NCBI GenBank assembly: GCA_015234525.1
Contig: JADGMX010000033.1
Location: 1-64,000, forward strand
Length of the DNA stretch: 64,000 nt
From: Flavobacterium sp.
GTDB taxonomy: Bacteria; Bacteroidota; Bacteroidia; Flavobacteriales; Flavobacteriaceae
Reading direction: 5' to 3'
Positions 45,343 to 52,843 of the stretch are shown here, in pieces (position 1 is the stretch's first letter; every line of letters starts with the position of its first letter). Position numbers and translations under genes: made by a program. The notes under the pieces are model-generated. The model searched no databases and was not told the DNA's origin. It worked only from the letters and a program-made list of their open reading frames with translations.

Positions 45343-45743
45343 TGGATACACAAAAAATAATTTCAGAACTCGATTTCAAAGCCGTCAGAAGCAGCGGTGC
45401 CGGCGGGCAAAACGTCAATAAAGTTTCATCAAAAGTGGTGCTTTCCTTCAACGTCGACCGTTCGCAAGCGCTTTCGACCGACGAAAAACAATTGATTTCG
45501 CAAAAACTTCAAAACCGACTTAACGCCGATCAAACCTTAGTTTTAAGTTGCGACGAAGACCGAAGTCAACTCCGAAATAAAGAAATTGCCAAAAAGCGGT
45601 TCCTGGATTTAATCACCAAAGCGCTTGTCGTTCAAAAAGTCCGGAAAGCAACCAAAATCCCGAAATCGGTTATAAAAAAGCGTCTAAAAGCAAAGAAAAG
45701 CCTGTCGGATATAAAACAAAACCGCAGAAAACCAATTATTTAA
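45342..45743 (+). CDS. arfB: Alternative ribosome-rescue factor / peptidyl-tRNA hydrolase
   Basis: 133 residues with the GGQ motif (SSGAGGQNVNKVSSKV) that hydrolyses peptidyl-tRNA on stalled ribosomes, and the lysine-rich C-terminal tail (KRLKAKKSLSDIKQNRRKP) that probes the empty mRNA channel in ArfB/ICT1. It starts with GTG sharing one base with the DUF4301 stop (TAGTG), which indicates translational coupling. Confidence 0.93.
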   Translation: MDTQKIISELDFKAVRSSGAGGQNVNKVSSKVVLSFNVDRSQALSTDEKQLISQKLQNRLNADQTLVLSCDEDRSQLRNKEIAKKRFLDLITKALVVQKVRKATKIPKSVIKKRLKAKKSLSDIKQNRRKPII

Positions 45744-45784
45744 TTTGTAAATAGAAACCCAAGATTGATCGATTGAGTTGTGAA

Positions 45785-45960
45785 GTTGATGTTGTTATTG
45801 CCAAATCTCCAAATCTCCAAATCTCCTCATTGCTACATGGCTACATCTCTACATTGTAATTTTCAAATTTTCAAATCTTCAAATTTTCAAATCTCCCATT
45901 GCTACATTTTCACATTGTTACATTGCTACATTGCTACATTGTTGTTACATTTTCCAAATT
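45785..45960. repeat. Inverted block of intergenic words before the TPP riboswitch
   Basis: CCAAATCTCCAAATCTCC, CATTGCTACATTGCTACATT and TTTTCAAATTTTCAAATCTT: the reverse complements of the words found at 37540 and 40160. Confidence 0.7.
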
Positions 45961-45967
45961 AAAAATC

Positions 45968-45975
45968 TATATTTG
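45968..45975 (+). promoter_or_regulatory. Candidate -7 box TATATTTG before the riboswitch
   Basis: Exact TAnnTTTG match with TTG 23 bases upstream. It overlaps the possible P1 stem of the riboswitch, so the real start may lie further upstream. Confidence 0.45.
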
Positions 45976-46056
45976 CGTCGTCTCAAAGGGGTGCTGTAAA
46001 AAGCTGAGATCATACCCATAGAACCTGGGCAGGTAATGCTGCCAAGGAAAACGCAA
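45973..46056 (+). ncRNA. TPP riboswitch (THI element)
   Basis: The conserved aptamer blocks are present in order: GGGGTGC, GCTGAGA, ATACCC, GAACCTG, GGTAATGCTGCCAAGGAA. TTGCGT (45973-45978) and ACGCAA (46051-46056) can close P1. It precedes a TonB receptor gene by 80 bases, so thiamine pyrophosphate should repress outer-membrane uptake of thiamine or a precursor. Confidence 0.93.
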
Positions 46057-46117
46057 TTCGACCGGTGCGCAACGGTCGCTGCAAAATCATTATTAACATT
46101 GAATAATGCCCCTTTTA

Positions 46118-46138
46118 TTCGTAAATTTTTTACGAATG
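46118..46138 (+). promoter_or_regulatory. Perfect hairpin covering the receptor start codon
   Basis: ATTCGTAAA-TTT-TTTACGAAT is a 9-bp perfect inverted repeat whose 3' arm ends in the AT of the ATG at 46136. It could be the riboswitch expression platform acting on translation. Confidence 0.45.
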
Positions 46139-48460
46139 AAACTTTCATTTTTAGCCTTAAACAGGCAATCCCATCTTCAAAATTTTTGGCGTGACCACAA
46201 GGGTCAGGTCTTTGGCTCCACTCTTTTGGGGCTTTCACCTTCGCTCCGCTGCGGCAAAAGCCCCAAAAGGAGTTCGCTCTCAGCCCTTCACGCGGGCTTA
46301 CTCGTTTCCGGAATGATGATATTTCCATCAGTAACCGCGCAACAAATCACAGCCGATACCACGAAAACCGCAAATCCGGTCGCACTCGACGAAGTAATCG
46401 TATCTGCGGTTCGCGCCGACCAAAAAACGCCGATGACATTCAGCAATATGTCTAAATCGGAAATCGCCAAGCGAAATCTCGGTCAGGATATTCCCTTGCT
46501 GATGAATTTCATGCCGTCGGTTGTTACAACGTCGGATGCGGGCAACGGAATTGGTTACAGCGGCATCCGCGTCAGAGGTAGCGATGCCACACGCGTCAAC
46601 GTAACGATCAACGGAATTCCGTACAACGATTCCGAATCGCACGGAACATTTTGGGTTAACATGCCCGATTTTGCATCGTCGGTTGAAAGTTTGCAATTGC
46701 AGCGTGGGGTGGGAACGTCAACAAACGGAAGCGGAGCATTCGGCGCCAGCCTAAACATGCTCACCGGATCGTATTCGCCAATCGCACGTGCGGAAATCGC
46801 AAACTCTGCTGGAAGTTTTAACTCCAGAAAACATACGGTCAGTTTTAGCAGCGGACTCCTGAATGACTCTTTTGAAATTGCCGGGCGACTTTCGAATATT
46901 TCTTCTGACGGGTATATCGATCGCGCATCAACCGATTTGAAATCGTACTTTTTACAAGGAGCTTACATCGGAAAAACGACCTTGATTAAAGCGCTGGCCT
47001 TTGGCGGCACCGAGCGAACGTATCAATCATGGAACGGACTTGAAGATCCTGAGAAACTCGCAAACGATCGAACCTACAACACCGCGGGCGAATATATCGA
47101 CGATAACGGAAATGTGGCATTTTATGACAACGAAACCGACAATTATCAACAGGATCATTATCAACTTCATTGGAACGAACGATTTTCCGAAAAATGGAGT
47201 ACCAACCTCGCTTTACATTACACCAGAGGGAAAGGATATTATGAGAATTATAAAACGGATGAAGATTTGTCAGATTATTCGTTGGAACCGCAAATCATCG
47301 GTGGAGTAGAAGTGACATCGAGCGATGTTGTCCGTCAGAAATGGCTCGACAACGATTTTTACGGAACAACCTTTTCAGCAAATTACAACACGTTGAGAAC
47401 AAATTTTATTCTCGGCGGAGGTTTTCATAAGTACGACGGCAGTCATTTTGGCCATGTAATTTATGCCAGAAGCATCACGTTGCCAAGACCGAATTTCAAA
47501 TTTTATGACGATTCGGCTACCAAAACTGATTTTAATGTATTCGCCAAACTTAATTATGATCTAACTGAAAAACTGAGTTTGTATGGGGATCTGCAATATC
47601 GAACCGTTAGCTATCAAGCTGATGGCGAGGACACCGGAATTGTGAACGATCAATTTGACTTTTTTAATCCGAAGGCCGGATTGACATTTACCGCTTCGCC
47701 AACAAGCCAGTTCTATCTGTCGTATGCCCGCGCAAACCGCGAACCCAATCGTACCGATTACGAAAATGGAAATCCGGAACCGGAATCATTGGACGATTAT
47801 GAACTTGGCTGGAGATACACTATCGGACGAACCAAACTGAACGTGAACGGGTATTACATGCGTTATCAAAACCAACTGATACTAACCGGCGCGTTGGATG
47901 ATGTTGGCGCTCCAATTCGTGAAAATAGCGGAAATAGCTACCGTGCCGGAATTGAAGTTGACGCTTCGATTGCTGTTGGCGATAAGCTTGTAATCCAGCC
48001 AAACATCTCGATATCGACAAATAAAAATGAGGACTTTGTTTTTGAACGCGATGGCCAACTTCAGAATCTTGGAACGACAAATATTGCGTTTTCACCGGAT
48101 TTGGTTTTCGGAAATATTCTGACGTTTCTGCCGACTCGCAATTTTCAAATCTCACTTCTGAGCAAAATCGTCGGCGATCAATACATGGGTAACATCGATT
48201 CAAAATTCTCGAAACTCGATGCTTACGCCGTTAACGATCTGAATATTGTCTATGAGATCCAAACGAAAAAGATCTTTAAGTCGGTTGTATTTACTGCGTT
48301 GATCAATAACATTTTTGATTACAAATACGAATCAAACGGATATTGGTACACGTACAACGACGATTGGTCATCACCGGACTCGGTTACAACCATTGAAGGG
48401 GCGGGTTATTATCCGCAAGCAGGCCGGAATTTCATGATTGGAATGACGCTTAAATTCTAG
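46136..48460 (+). CDS. TonB-dependent outer-membrane receptor under TPP riboswitch control
   Basis: 774 residues. Plug domain from DEVIVSAVRADQ through GYSGIRVRGSDATRVNVTING, IPYND, SESHGTFWVNMPDF to GAFGASLNM; barrel to the C-terminal AGRNFMIGMTLKF. The riboswitch indicates uptake of thiamine or related compounds. Between the start MKLSFLALNRQSH and LLVSGMMIFPSVTAQQ about 36 residues are encoded by a dispersed repeat (copy G) inserted in frame, splitting the signal-peptide region. An upstream in-frame ATG at 46106 precedes the start hairpin and is less likely. Confidence 0.9.
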   Translation: MKLSFLALNRQSHLQNFWRDHKGQVFGSTLLGLSPSLRCGKSPKRSSLSALHAGLLVSGMMIFPSVTAQQITADTTKTANPVALDEVIVSAVRADQKTPMTFSNMSKSEIAKRNLGQDIPLLMNFMPSVVTTSDAGNGIGYSGIRVRGSDATRVNVTINGIPYNDSESHGTFWVNMPDFASSVESLQLQRGVGTSTNGSGAFGASLNMLTGSYSPIARAEIANSAGSFNSRKHTVSFSSGLLNDSFEIAGRLSNISSDGYIDRASTDLKSYFLQGAYIGKTTLIKALAFGGTERTYQSWNGLEDPEKLANDRTYNTAGEYIDDNGNVAFYDNETDNYQQDHYQLHWNERFSEKWSTNLALHYTRGKGYYENYKTDEDLSDYSLEPQIIGGVEVTSSDVVRQKWLDNDFYGTTFSANYNTLRTNFILGGGFHKYDGSHFGHVIYARSITLPRPNFKFYDDSATKTDFNVFAKLNYDLTEKLSLYGDLQYRTVSYQADGEDTGIVNDQFDFFNPKAGLTFTASPTSQFYLSYARANREPNRTDYENGNPEPESLDDYELGWRYTIGRTKLNVNGYYMRYQNQLILTGALDDVGAPIRENSGNSYRAGIEVDASIAVGDKLVIQPNISISTNKNEDFVFERDGQLQNLGTTNIAFSPDLVFGNILTFLPTRNFQISLLSKIVGDQYMGNIDSKFSKLDAYAVNDLNIVYEIQTKKIFKSVVFTALINNIFDYKYESNGYWYTYNDDWSSPDSVTTIEGAGYYPQAGRNFMIGMTLKF
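46188..46296 (+). repeat. Dispersed structured repeat, type II, copy G, inside a coding region
   Basis: From GGCGTGACCACAAGGGTCAG to CAGCCCTTCACGCGGGC. Terminal stem GCGTGA/TCACGC; central stem CTTTTGGGGCTTT / AAAGCCCCAAAAG (13 bp). It keeps the receptor frame open and encodes about 36 residues within the signal-peptide region. Confidence 0.8.
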
Positions 48461-48873
48461 TTGAAAACCCTGATTACATCACCGGTTACTTCAACCCGAT
48501 ATTGCTTCATCGGATATTCAGTGTTTGGAGCTTGACCCGTGAATAGATTATACTCGGCATCATCGCAGCCACAAACTGCATTGATGCCGTTTATGGTCAT
48601 GGTCGAACATGAAGATATAGGTTGGTTCGGACAAGCGGCATCATAGGCTTTGTAACCGCTTCCGGTATTGAAAATGATTAGGCCAAGCGCGCCTTCATTC
48701 GGATAATAAATCGCATTTGAAGCAAAAGTCAACTGACTATACGACGGCAGATTGGTATTTATCAAAACCGAAAATCCGTAATTTGGGATATATGGATTCC
48801 GATTGTTGAAATTCTCTTTGTCGCATCCCAATAATGTGGTTGCAATAATTAGCATCAAAAGCAGCCTTTTCAT
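48457..48873 (-). CDS. Lipoprotein with a degenerate Rieske-like domain
   Basis: 138 residues, lipobox LLGC (Cys after MKRLLLMLIIATTL). The C-terminal half follows the Rieske layout, AYDAACPNQPISSC ... VCGCDDAEYNLFTGQ ... YRVEVTGDVIRV, but the cluster histidines of CxH and CxxH are replaced (CPN and CGCDD), so a 2Fe-2S cluster is unlikely; the four cysteines might form disulfides. Convergent with the TonB receptor, sharing stop-codon bases. Start at 48873; a longer frame to 48927 has no signal peptide. Confidence 0.75.
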   Translation of the reverse strand: MKRLLLMLIIATTLLGCDKENFNNRNPYIPNYGFSVLINTNLPSYSQLTFASNAIYYPNEGALGLIIFNTGSGYKAYDAACPNQPISSCSTMTINGINAVCGCDDAEYNLFTGQAPNTEYPMKQYRVEVTGDVIRVFN

Positions 48874-49064
48874 AAATTTCGATTTTAGCAAAAGTAACTC
48901 AATTCCGTATAAACTTATTGCAGACAACTTATTTTATCTGGTCTTTTACGCCAAAACAGATCCAAAATTGCAACGTTTGTTGAATAATCAGAAGTTAGCA
49001 TCGGAGCAAATTCTTGCGGGTCGACATTTTTCTGGAAACGACGTCCGAGTTTGCAAAATTTGAA

Positions 49065-49072
49065 TATCTTTG
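49065..49072 (+). promoter_or_regulatory. -7 box upstream of greA (TATCTTTG)
   Basis: Exact TAnnTTTG match followed within 8 bases by a terminator-like hairpin. It is the only exact box found between the Rieske-like gene and greA. Confidence 0.55.
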
Positions 49073-49079
49073 GAAAAGC

Positions 49080-49104
49080 AAATCCCAACAAAAGGGATTT
49101 TTTT
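49080..49104 (+). terminator. Probable attenuator hairpin in the greA leader
   Basis: AAATCCC/GGGATTT (7 bp, loop AACAAAA) followed by an uninterrupted T run. No plus-strand gene ends nearby, so it would stop transcripts from the greA promoter. Confidence 0.6.
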
Positions 49105-49122
49105 CTATTTATATCAACAACG

Positions 49123-49203
49123 ATGACGCTAAGTTTAGTAATTATTAAGCCTGGCCGAATCGGTATTGCCTATTATAAGGAATTTAAAAACAACAAGTTA
49201 TGA
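49123..49203 (+). CDS. Possible 26-residue leader peptide overlapping greA
   Basis: ATG at 49123 opens MTLSLVIIKPGRIGIAYYKE then FKNNKL, ending in TGA that overlaps the greA ATG as ATGA. Position between the attenuator and greA suits a translationally coupled leader peptide. No homologue is known to me; it may be chance. Confidence 0.35.
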   Translation: MTLSLVIIKPGRIGIAYYKEFKNNKL

Positions 49204-49676
49204 GTACAATATCTTATTACACAGCAGAAGGATTAAAGAAATTACGAGATGAACTAGATCAACTCAAAAATATAGAACGACCAAAGGCATCTCAAGCAAT
49301 TGCAGAAGCTCGCGACAAAGGAGATCTTTCGGAAAATGCCGAATACGATGCTGCAAAAGAAGCTCAGGGTCTTCTCGAAATGCGAATTGCAAAATTGGAG
49401 GAAGTTCATGCAAACGCACGCCTGATCGACGAATCGCAGTTAGACGTATCCAAGGTTTTGGTTCTTTCAAACGTGAAGATCAAGAACCAGGCAAATAATC
49501 AGGAAATGAAGTACACGCTTGTTGCCGAAAGCGAAGCCGATCTTAAATCAGGAAAGATATCAGTTACCTCGCCAATCGGTAAAGGGTTACTCGGTAAGTC
49601 TGTTGGTGAAGTTGCCGAGATCACGGTGCCGAACGGAACGCTAAAATTTGAAATTCTAGAAATTACAAGAGACTAA
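49200..49676 (+). CDS. greA: Transcription elongation factor GreA
   Basis: 158 residues. N-terminal coiled coil with DLSENAEYDAAKEAQGLLEMRIAKLEE, whose acidic tip (D and E of GDLSENAEYD) stimulates RNA-polymerase cleavage of backtracked transcripts; C-terminal FKBP-like domain ending GKSVGEVAEITVPNGTLKFEI. Length normal. The next gene overlaps by one base (TAATG). Confidence 0.96.
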   Translation: MSTISYYTAEGLKKLRDELDQLKNIERPKASQAIAEARDKGDLSENAEYDAAKEAQGLLEMRIAKLEEVHANARLIDESQLDVSKVLVLSNVKIKNQANNQEMKYTLVAESEADLKSGKISVTSPIGKGLLGKSVGEVAEITVPNGTLKFEILEITRD

Positions 49677-50071
49677 TGGCAACAGTTTTTTCAAAGATTA
49701 TCACTGGTGAAATCCCGGCTTACAAGGTTGCCGAGGACGATAAATTCCTGGCGTTTTTGGATGTAAACCCCAATGCAAAAGGACATACGCTTTGTATTCC
49801 GAAGCAGGAAACCAATAAACTATTCGATCTCTCTGAAGAGGATTATATTGGTTTGATGGCATTTTCGCGTAAAGTTGCAATCGGACTTGAAAAAGCAATC
49901 GAATGTAAGCGCGTTGGAGTCGCTGTGGTTGGACTTGAAGTTCCGCATGTTCACGTGCATTTGATTCCGCTTCAAGACATGGATGATATGCGATTTCAGC
50001 GGAAAGTAAAACTTGACGAAGAAACGTTCAAAGAAACTGCCAATGCAATTCGCAGGAAAATAGCTATTTAA
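49676..50071 (+). CDS. HIT family protein
   Basis: Histidine-triad nucleotide-binding protein of 131 residues with the motif HVHVHLIP near residue 98 and FLDVNPNAKGHTLCIPK near 27. HIT proteins hydrolyse nucleoside phosphoramidates or adenylylated compounds. Co-transcribed with greA through a TAATG overlap. Confidence 0.93.
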   Translation: MATVFSKIITGEIPAYKVAEDDKFLAFLDVNPNAKGHTLCIPKQETNKLFDLSEEDYIGLMAFSRKVAIGLEKAIECKRVGVAVVGLEVPHVHVHLIPLQDMDDMRFQRKVKLDEETFKETANAIRRKIAI

Positions 50072-50125
50072 GTTTTGTGATTAGCCAAAATTTGTTAATA
50101 TTGCGTTAAATCTAAAACCTAAAGC

Positions 50126-50563
50126 ATGAAAAAATTATTGCTATGCCTCGGAATGAGCGCACTTCTTTTTACCGGATGTTCAGATGACGACGACAACGGA
50201 TTGAACGTTAATGCTAACGATCTGATGAAAAAATGGTACCAGGTATCATATGTTGTTGGTGGCGAAACATTCCCTTATGACGATCATGAGGCATGCGGAC
50301 TTGACTACATCGAGTTTTTGCCAAACGGAATCATGAATGAAGTTGATGTGTGGGATTGCACGACCTACACCGATACGTATGGTTGGTCACTGAGCGGCGA
50401 TCGTCTTACATTAATATACGATGTAGATGACAGAGAAACCGTTACAATTACTAAGATTACTGACACTGAACTACATGTTAAAGTGAAGTACGATTTTGAT
50501 GATGACGGTGATGAAGAGACGATTACACAAAAGCTGACGTCAGTTCCGTTGGAGAATATTTAA
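50126..50563 (+). CDS. Lipocalin-like surface lipoprotein
   Basis: 145 residues, lipobox LFTGC followed by SDDDDNG, which matches the acidic surface-export signal described for Flavobacterium lipoproteins (S followed by several acidic residues). Body: KKWYQVSYVVGGE, IEFLPNGIMNEVDVWDC, YGWSLSGDRLTLIYDVDDRE typical of the bacterial lipocalin-like family. Ligand unknown. A TAATATTG near-consensus box lies about 30 bases upstream. Confidence 0.82.
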   Translation: MKKLLLCLGMSALLFTGCSDDDDNGLNVNANDLMKKWYQVSYVVGGETFPYDDHEACGLDYIEFLPNGIMNEVDVWDCTTYTDTYGWSLSGDRLTLIYDVDDRETVTITKITDTELHVKVKYDFDDDGDEETITQKLTSVPLENI

Positions 50564-50570
50564 AAAGTTT

Positions 50571-50597
50571 AAGGAGGCTAAAATGCCTCCTTTTTTT
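50571..50597 (+). terminator. Terminator of the lipocalin-like gene
   Basis: AAGGAGGC/GCCTCCTT hairpin with loop TAAAAT and T7; shared with the convergent kinase gene. Confidence 0.85.
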
Positions 50598-51750
50598 ATG
50601 CCTCTGCTTTTTTGCGAAAACAAATTTGCATAGTCGTGCCTTTGCCCAATTCGGAATGAAGCACCTTTATTTTTCCTTTGTGATATTCCTCAACAATACG
50701 TTTTGTAAGCGATAACCCCAATCCCCAACCACGCTTTTTTGTTGTAAATCCGGGTTCGAATATTTGCTTATAGCGGCTTTTCGGAATTCCCTTACCTGAA
50801 TCTTTCACCAGAATTTTCACGAGTTTCGCGTCTTGTTCAATCCGAACCGACAATCTTCCGCGACCTTTCATCGCATCGATCGCATTTTTTACCATATTCT
50901 CGATGGTCCAACTGTGAAGTGCCGGATTTATCGGAATGATAATTTCCTGATTCGGTGCTTTAAAATCGAAGGTGATTTGCTTTGATAACCGCGCAATCAG
51001 GTATTCGAAGGTCTCGCGGGTTTCGGCAACAATGTCTCTTTCTTCAAGAACCGGTTCAGAACCAATTTTCGAAAACCGATCGGTTATGGTTTGGAGTCGC
51101 ACGATATCTTTCTCGATTTCGGTAACCGTGGTTTCGTCGACGTCGTCAGCTTTCATGATCTCCAGCCAGCCGATCAGTGAGCTTAGTGGTGTTCCGATCT
51201 GATGCGCGGTTTCTTTTGCCATTCCCGCCCAAAGTTTGTTTTCGGTTGCAATTTTAGTACTTCGGTAGAAATTATAAACCACAAATCCGAATAGAACAAT
51301 GATCAGAACAAGCGCGATCGGATAGTATTTTAAGCGATTGAGCAAACTCGAATTTCCGTAATACAAATATTGATAACTTCCGGGAACATACTCGATCACG
51401 ATTGGTTCGTTTTCTTTTTTAAAACGTTCGATATAATTTTTTGCCACTTGCTGATCGGTCATTACGATCTCGTCGATATTGGCCGAATTGATCACGCTGT
51501 CATTTTCTGTCAGTATGATCGGAATGTTTCTATTGTTGCTGGTGATGTTCCACAGAAAATCGATGTCGGTCGTTTCATCAGCGTTAAGAAGCGACTTTTG
51601 AGCCGACGCCCAAAGTTCCATTTTGCTTCGTTCTTCGTTTTTAAATATTTGAAAAAAGATATACGTGTTCCAGAGAATCAGTACGACAATGACAAATGAT
51701 GCAGCAATGATGATCCAACGCGTAAGGTTTCGCTTTTCGGAAAAATCCAT
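50596..51750 (-). CDS. Sensor histidine kinase
   Basis: 384 residues: membrane segment 11-31, a periplasmic domain of about 110 residues, a second membrane segment (YPIALVLIIVLFGFVVYNFY), then the kinase core with H-box ETAHQIGTPLSSLIGWLE, N-box ENMVKNAIDAM, and ATP-lid DSGKGIPKSRYKQIFEPGFTTKKRGWGLGLSL. No response regulator is adjacent. I start at 51750 (MDFSEKRN), which directly precedes the first membrane helix. Confidence 0.92.
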   Translation of the reverse strand: MDFSEKRNLTRWIIIAASFVIVVLILWNTYIFFQIFKNEERSKMELWASAQKSLLNADETTDIDFLWNITSNNRNIPIILTENDSVINSANIDEIVMTDQQVAKNYIERFKKENEPIVIEYVPGSYQYLYYGNSSLLNRLKYYPIALVLIIVLFGFVVYNFYRSTKIATENKLWAGMAKETAHQIGTPLSSLIGWLEIMKADDVDETTVTEIEKDIVRLQTITDRFSKIGSEPVLEERDIVAETRETFEYLIARLSKQITFDFKAPNQEIIIPINPALHSWTIENMVKNAIDAMKGRGRLSVRIEQDAKLVKILVKDSGKGIPKSRYKQIFEPGFTTKKRGWGLGLSLTKRIVEEYHKGKIKVLHSELGKGTTMQICFRKKAEA

Positions 51751-51802
51751 TCGGTAGTATTTGAGGTTAAATATAACGAAATAACTCACAATCTGTTGCC
51801 CG

Positions 51803-51888
51803 CCCGCGTTAGGGATGGGCGCGAAGATCCCGCAATGGAGCGCGCGGAATGAGGAATCGCAGCAACAGCCCGGCCGAAGGCAACGCCC
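51803..51888 (-). repeat. Dispersed structured repeat, type II, copy I
   Basis: On the minus strand from GGGCGTTGCCTTCGGCC to CCATCCCTAACGCGGG. The terminal stem GCGTT/AACGC is kept; the core is more diverged (GCGATTCC ... GGGATCTTCGC). Confidence 0.7.
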
Positions 51889-51931
51889 AGAAAAAAATCG
51901 GCAGTAATGTGATCACACGGCTGCGAATGGT

Positions 51932-51939
51932 TATTTTTG
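51932..51939 (+). promoter_or_regulatory. -7 box TATTTTTG four bases before the flavin reductase start (leaderless)
   Basis: Exact TAnnTTTG match ending at 51939; the ATG is at 51944. Confidence 0.55.
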
Positions 51940-51943
51940 CAGT

Positions 51944-52825
51944 ATGATTAGTTTTGAAACCAAAGAATTGTCGCCGCTCAAGCTTCAGGGCTATTTGCAA
52001 AGTGCGGTTGGGCCGCGGCCGATTGCGTTTGCGAGTACGGTTGACGAGGCCGGAAATCCCAATTTGTCACCATTTAGCTTTTTCAACGTTTTTAGTTCGA
52101 ATCCGCCGATTTTGATCTTTTCGCCGGCAAGAAGGGTGCGCGATAATACGGTTAAACACACGCTGACCAATATTCAGGCAACGCGTCAAGTGGTGATTAA
52201 TGTGGTAAATTTTGACCTTGTTCAGCAAGCATCGTTGTCGAGTACCGAATATCCCGATGGCGTAAACGAATTTTTGAAAGCAGGTGTTACGATGCTGGCT
52301 TCCGATCTTGTAAAGCCGTTCCGCGTGGCTGAATCGCCGGTACAATTTGAATGTGAAGTGAACGAAATCGTTGCCCTGGGAAGTGAAGGCGGCGCCGGAA
52401 ATCTGATCATTTGCGAGGTGGTCAAAATTCATCTTTCCGAAGAAATTTTAGACGACAATCAGAATATCGATCAATATAAAATCGACCTGGTCTCCCGGTT
52501 GGGCGCCAATTGGTATTCGCGGTCGCGGGACGGACTTTTCGAAGTTCCCAAACCGTTGACTACAATGGGGATTGGCGTTGATCAGATTCCGGATTTTGTA
52601 AAGCAAAGCAGTGTGTTTTCGGGCAATGATCTCGGACTTTTAGGAAACGTCGAATCGTTGCCAACCACAGACGAAATTAATATATTTGTGAGCGAGAATT
52701 TTGCCGTAAAAGCGGTTCTCAGTGCTGACGATGCTGAAAAACAGCATTTGAAAGCAAAGCAATACATCGAGGCGAACGATGTGCTTTCGGCATGGAAAGT
52801 TTTATTAGCCAAACAGATTAAATAA
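51944..52825 (+). CDS. Flavin reductase family protein
   Basis: 293 residues with the FMN-binding split-barrel of the flavin-reductase family: SAVGPRPIAFASTVDEAGNPNLSPFSFFNVFSSNPP near 20-55, the family's flavin-binding face. Specific electron acceptor not inferable. The last 90 residues form an added helical part (DDAEKQHLKAKQYIEANDVL). Followed by the DUF3127 gene after 18 bases. Confidence 0.9.
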   Translation: MISFETKELSPLKLQGYLQSAVGPRPIAFASTVDEAGNPNLSPFSFFNVFSSNPPILIFSPARRVRDNTVKHTLTNIQATRQVVINVVNFDLVQQASLSSTEYPDGVNEFLKAGVTMLASDLVKPFRVAESPVQFECEVNEIVALGSEGGAGNLIICEVVKIHLSEEILDDNQNIDQYKIDLVSRLGANWYSRSRDGLFEVPKPLTTMGIGVDQIPDFVKQSSVFSGNDLGLLGNVESLPTTDEINIFVSENFAVKAVLSADDAEKQHLKAKQYIEANDVLSAWKVLLAKQIK

Positions 52826-52843
52826 TTTAAAAAAAAGAAGAAG

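Noticed and set aside
45780..45962. 60-codon open frame rich in Ile/Cys/His/Leu before the riboswitch
   Set aside because: It is a translation of the inverted word repeats; no conserved protein features.
46945..47309. Alternative frame inside the TonB receptor
   Set aside because: Shadow frame of a clearly coding barrel region.
48803..49063. 86-codon plus-strand frame over the start of the Rieske-like gene
   Set aside because: It overlaps the opposite-strand signal peptide and shows no family features or promoter.
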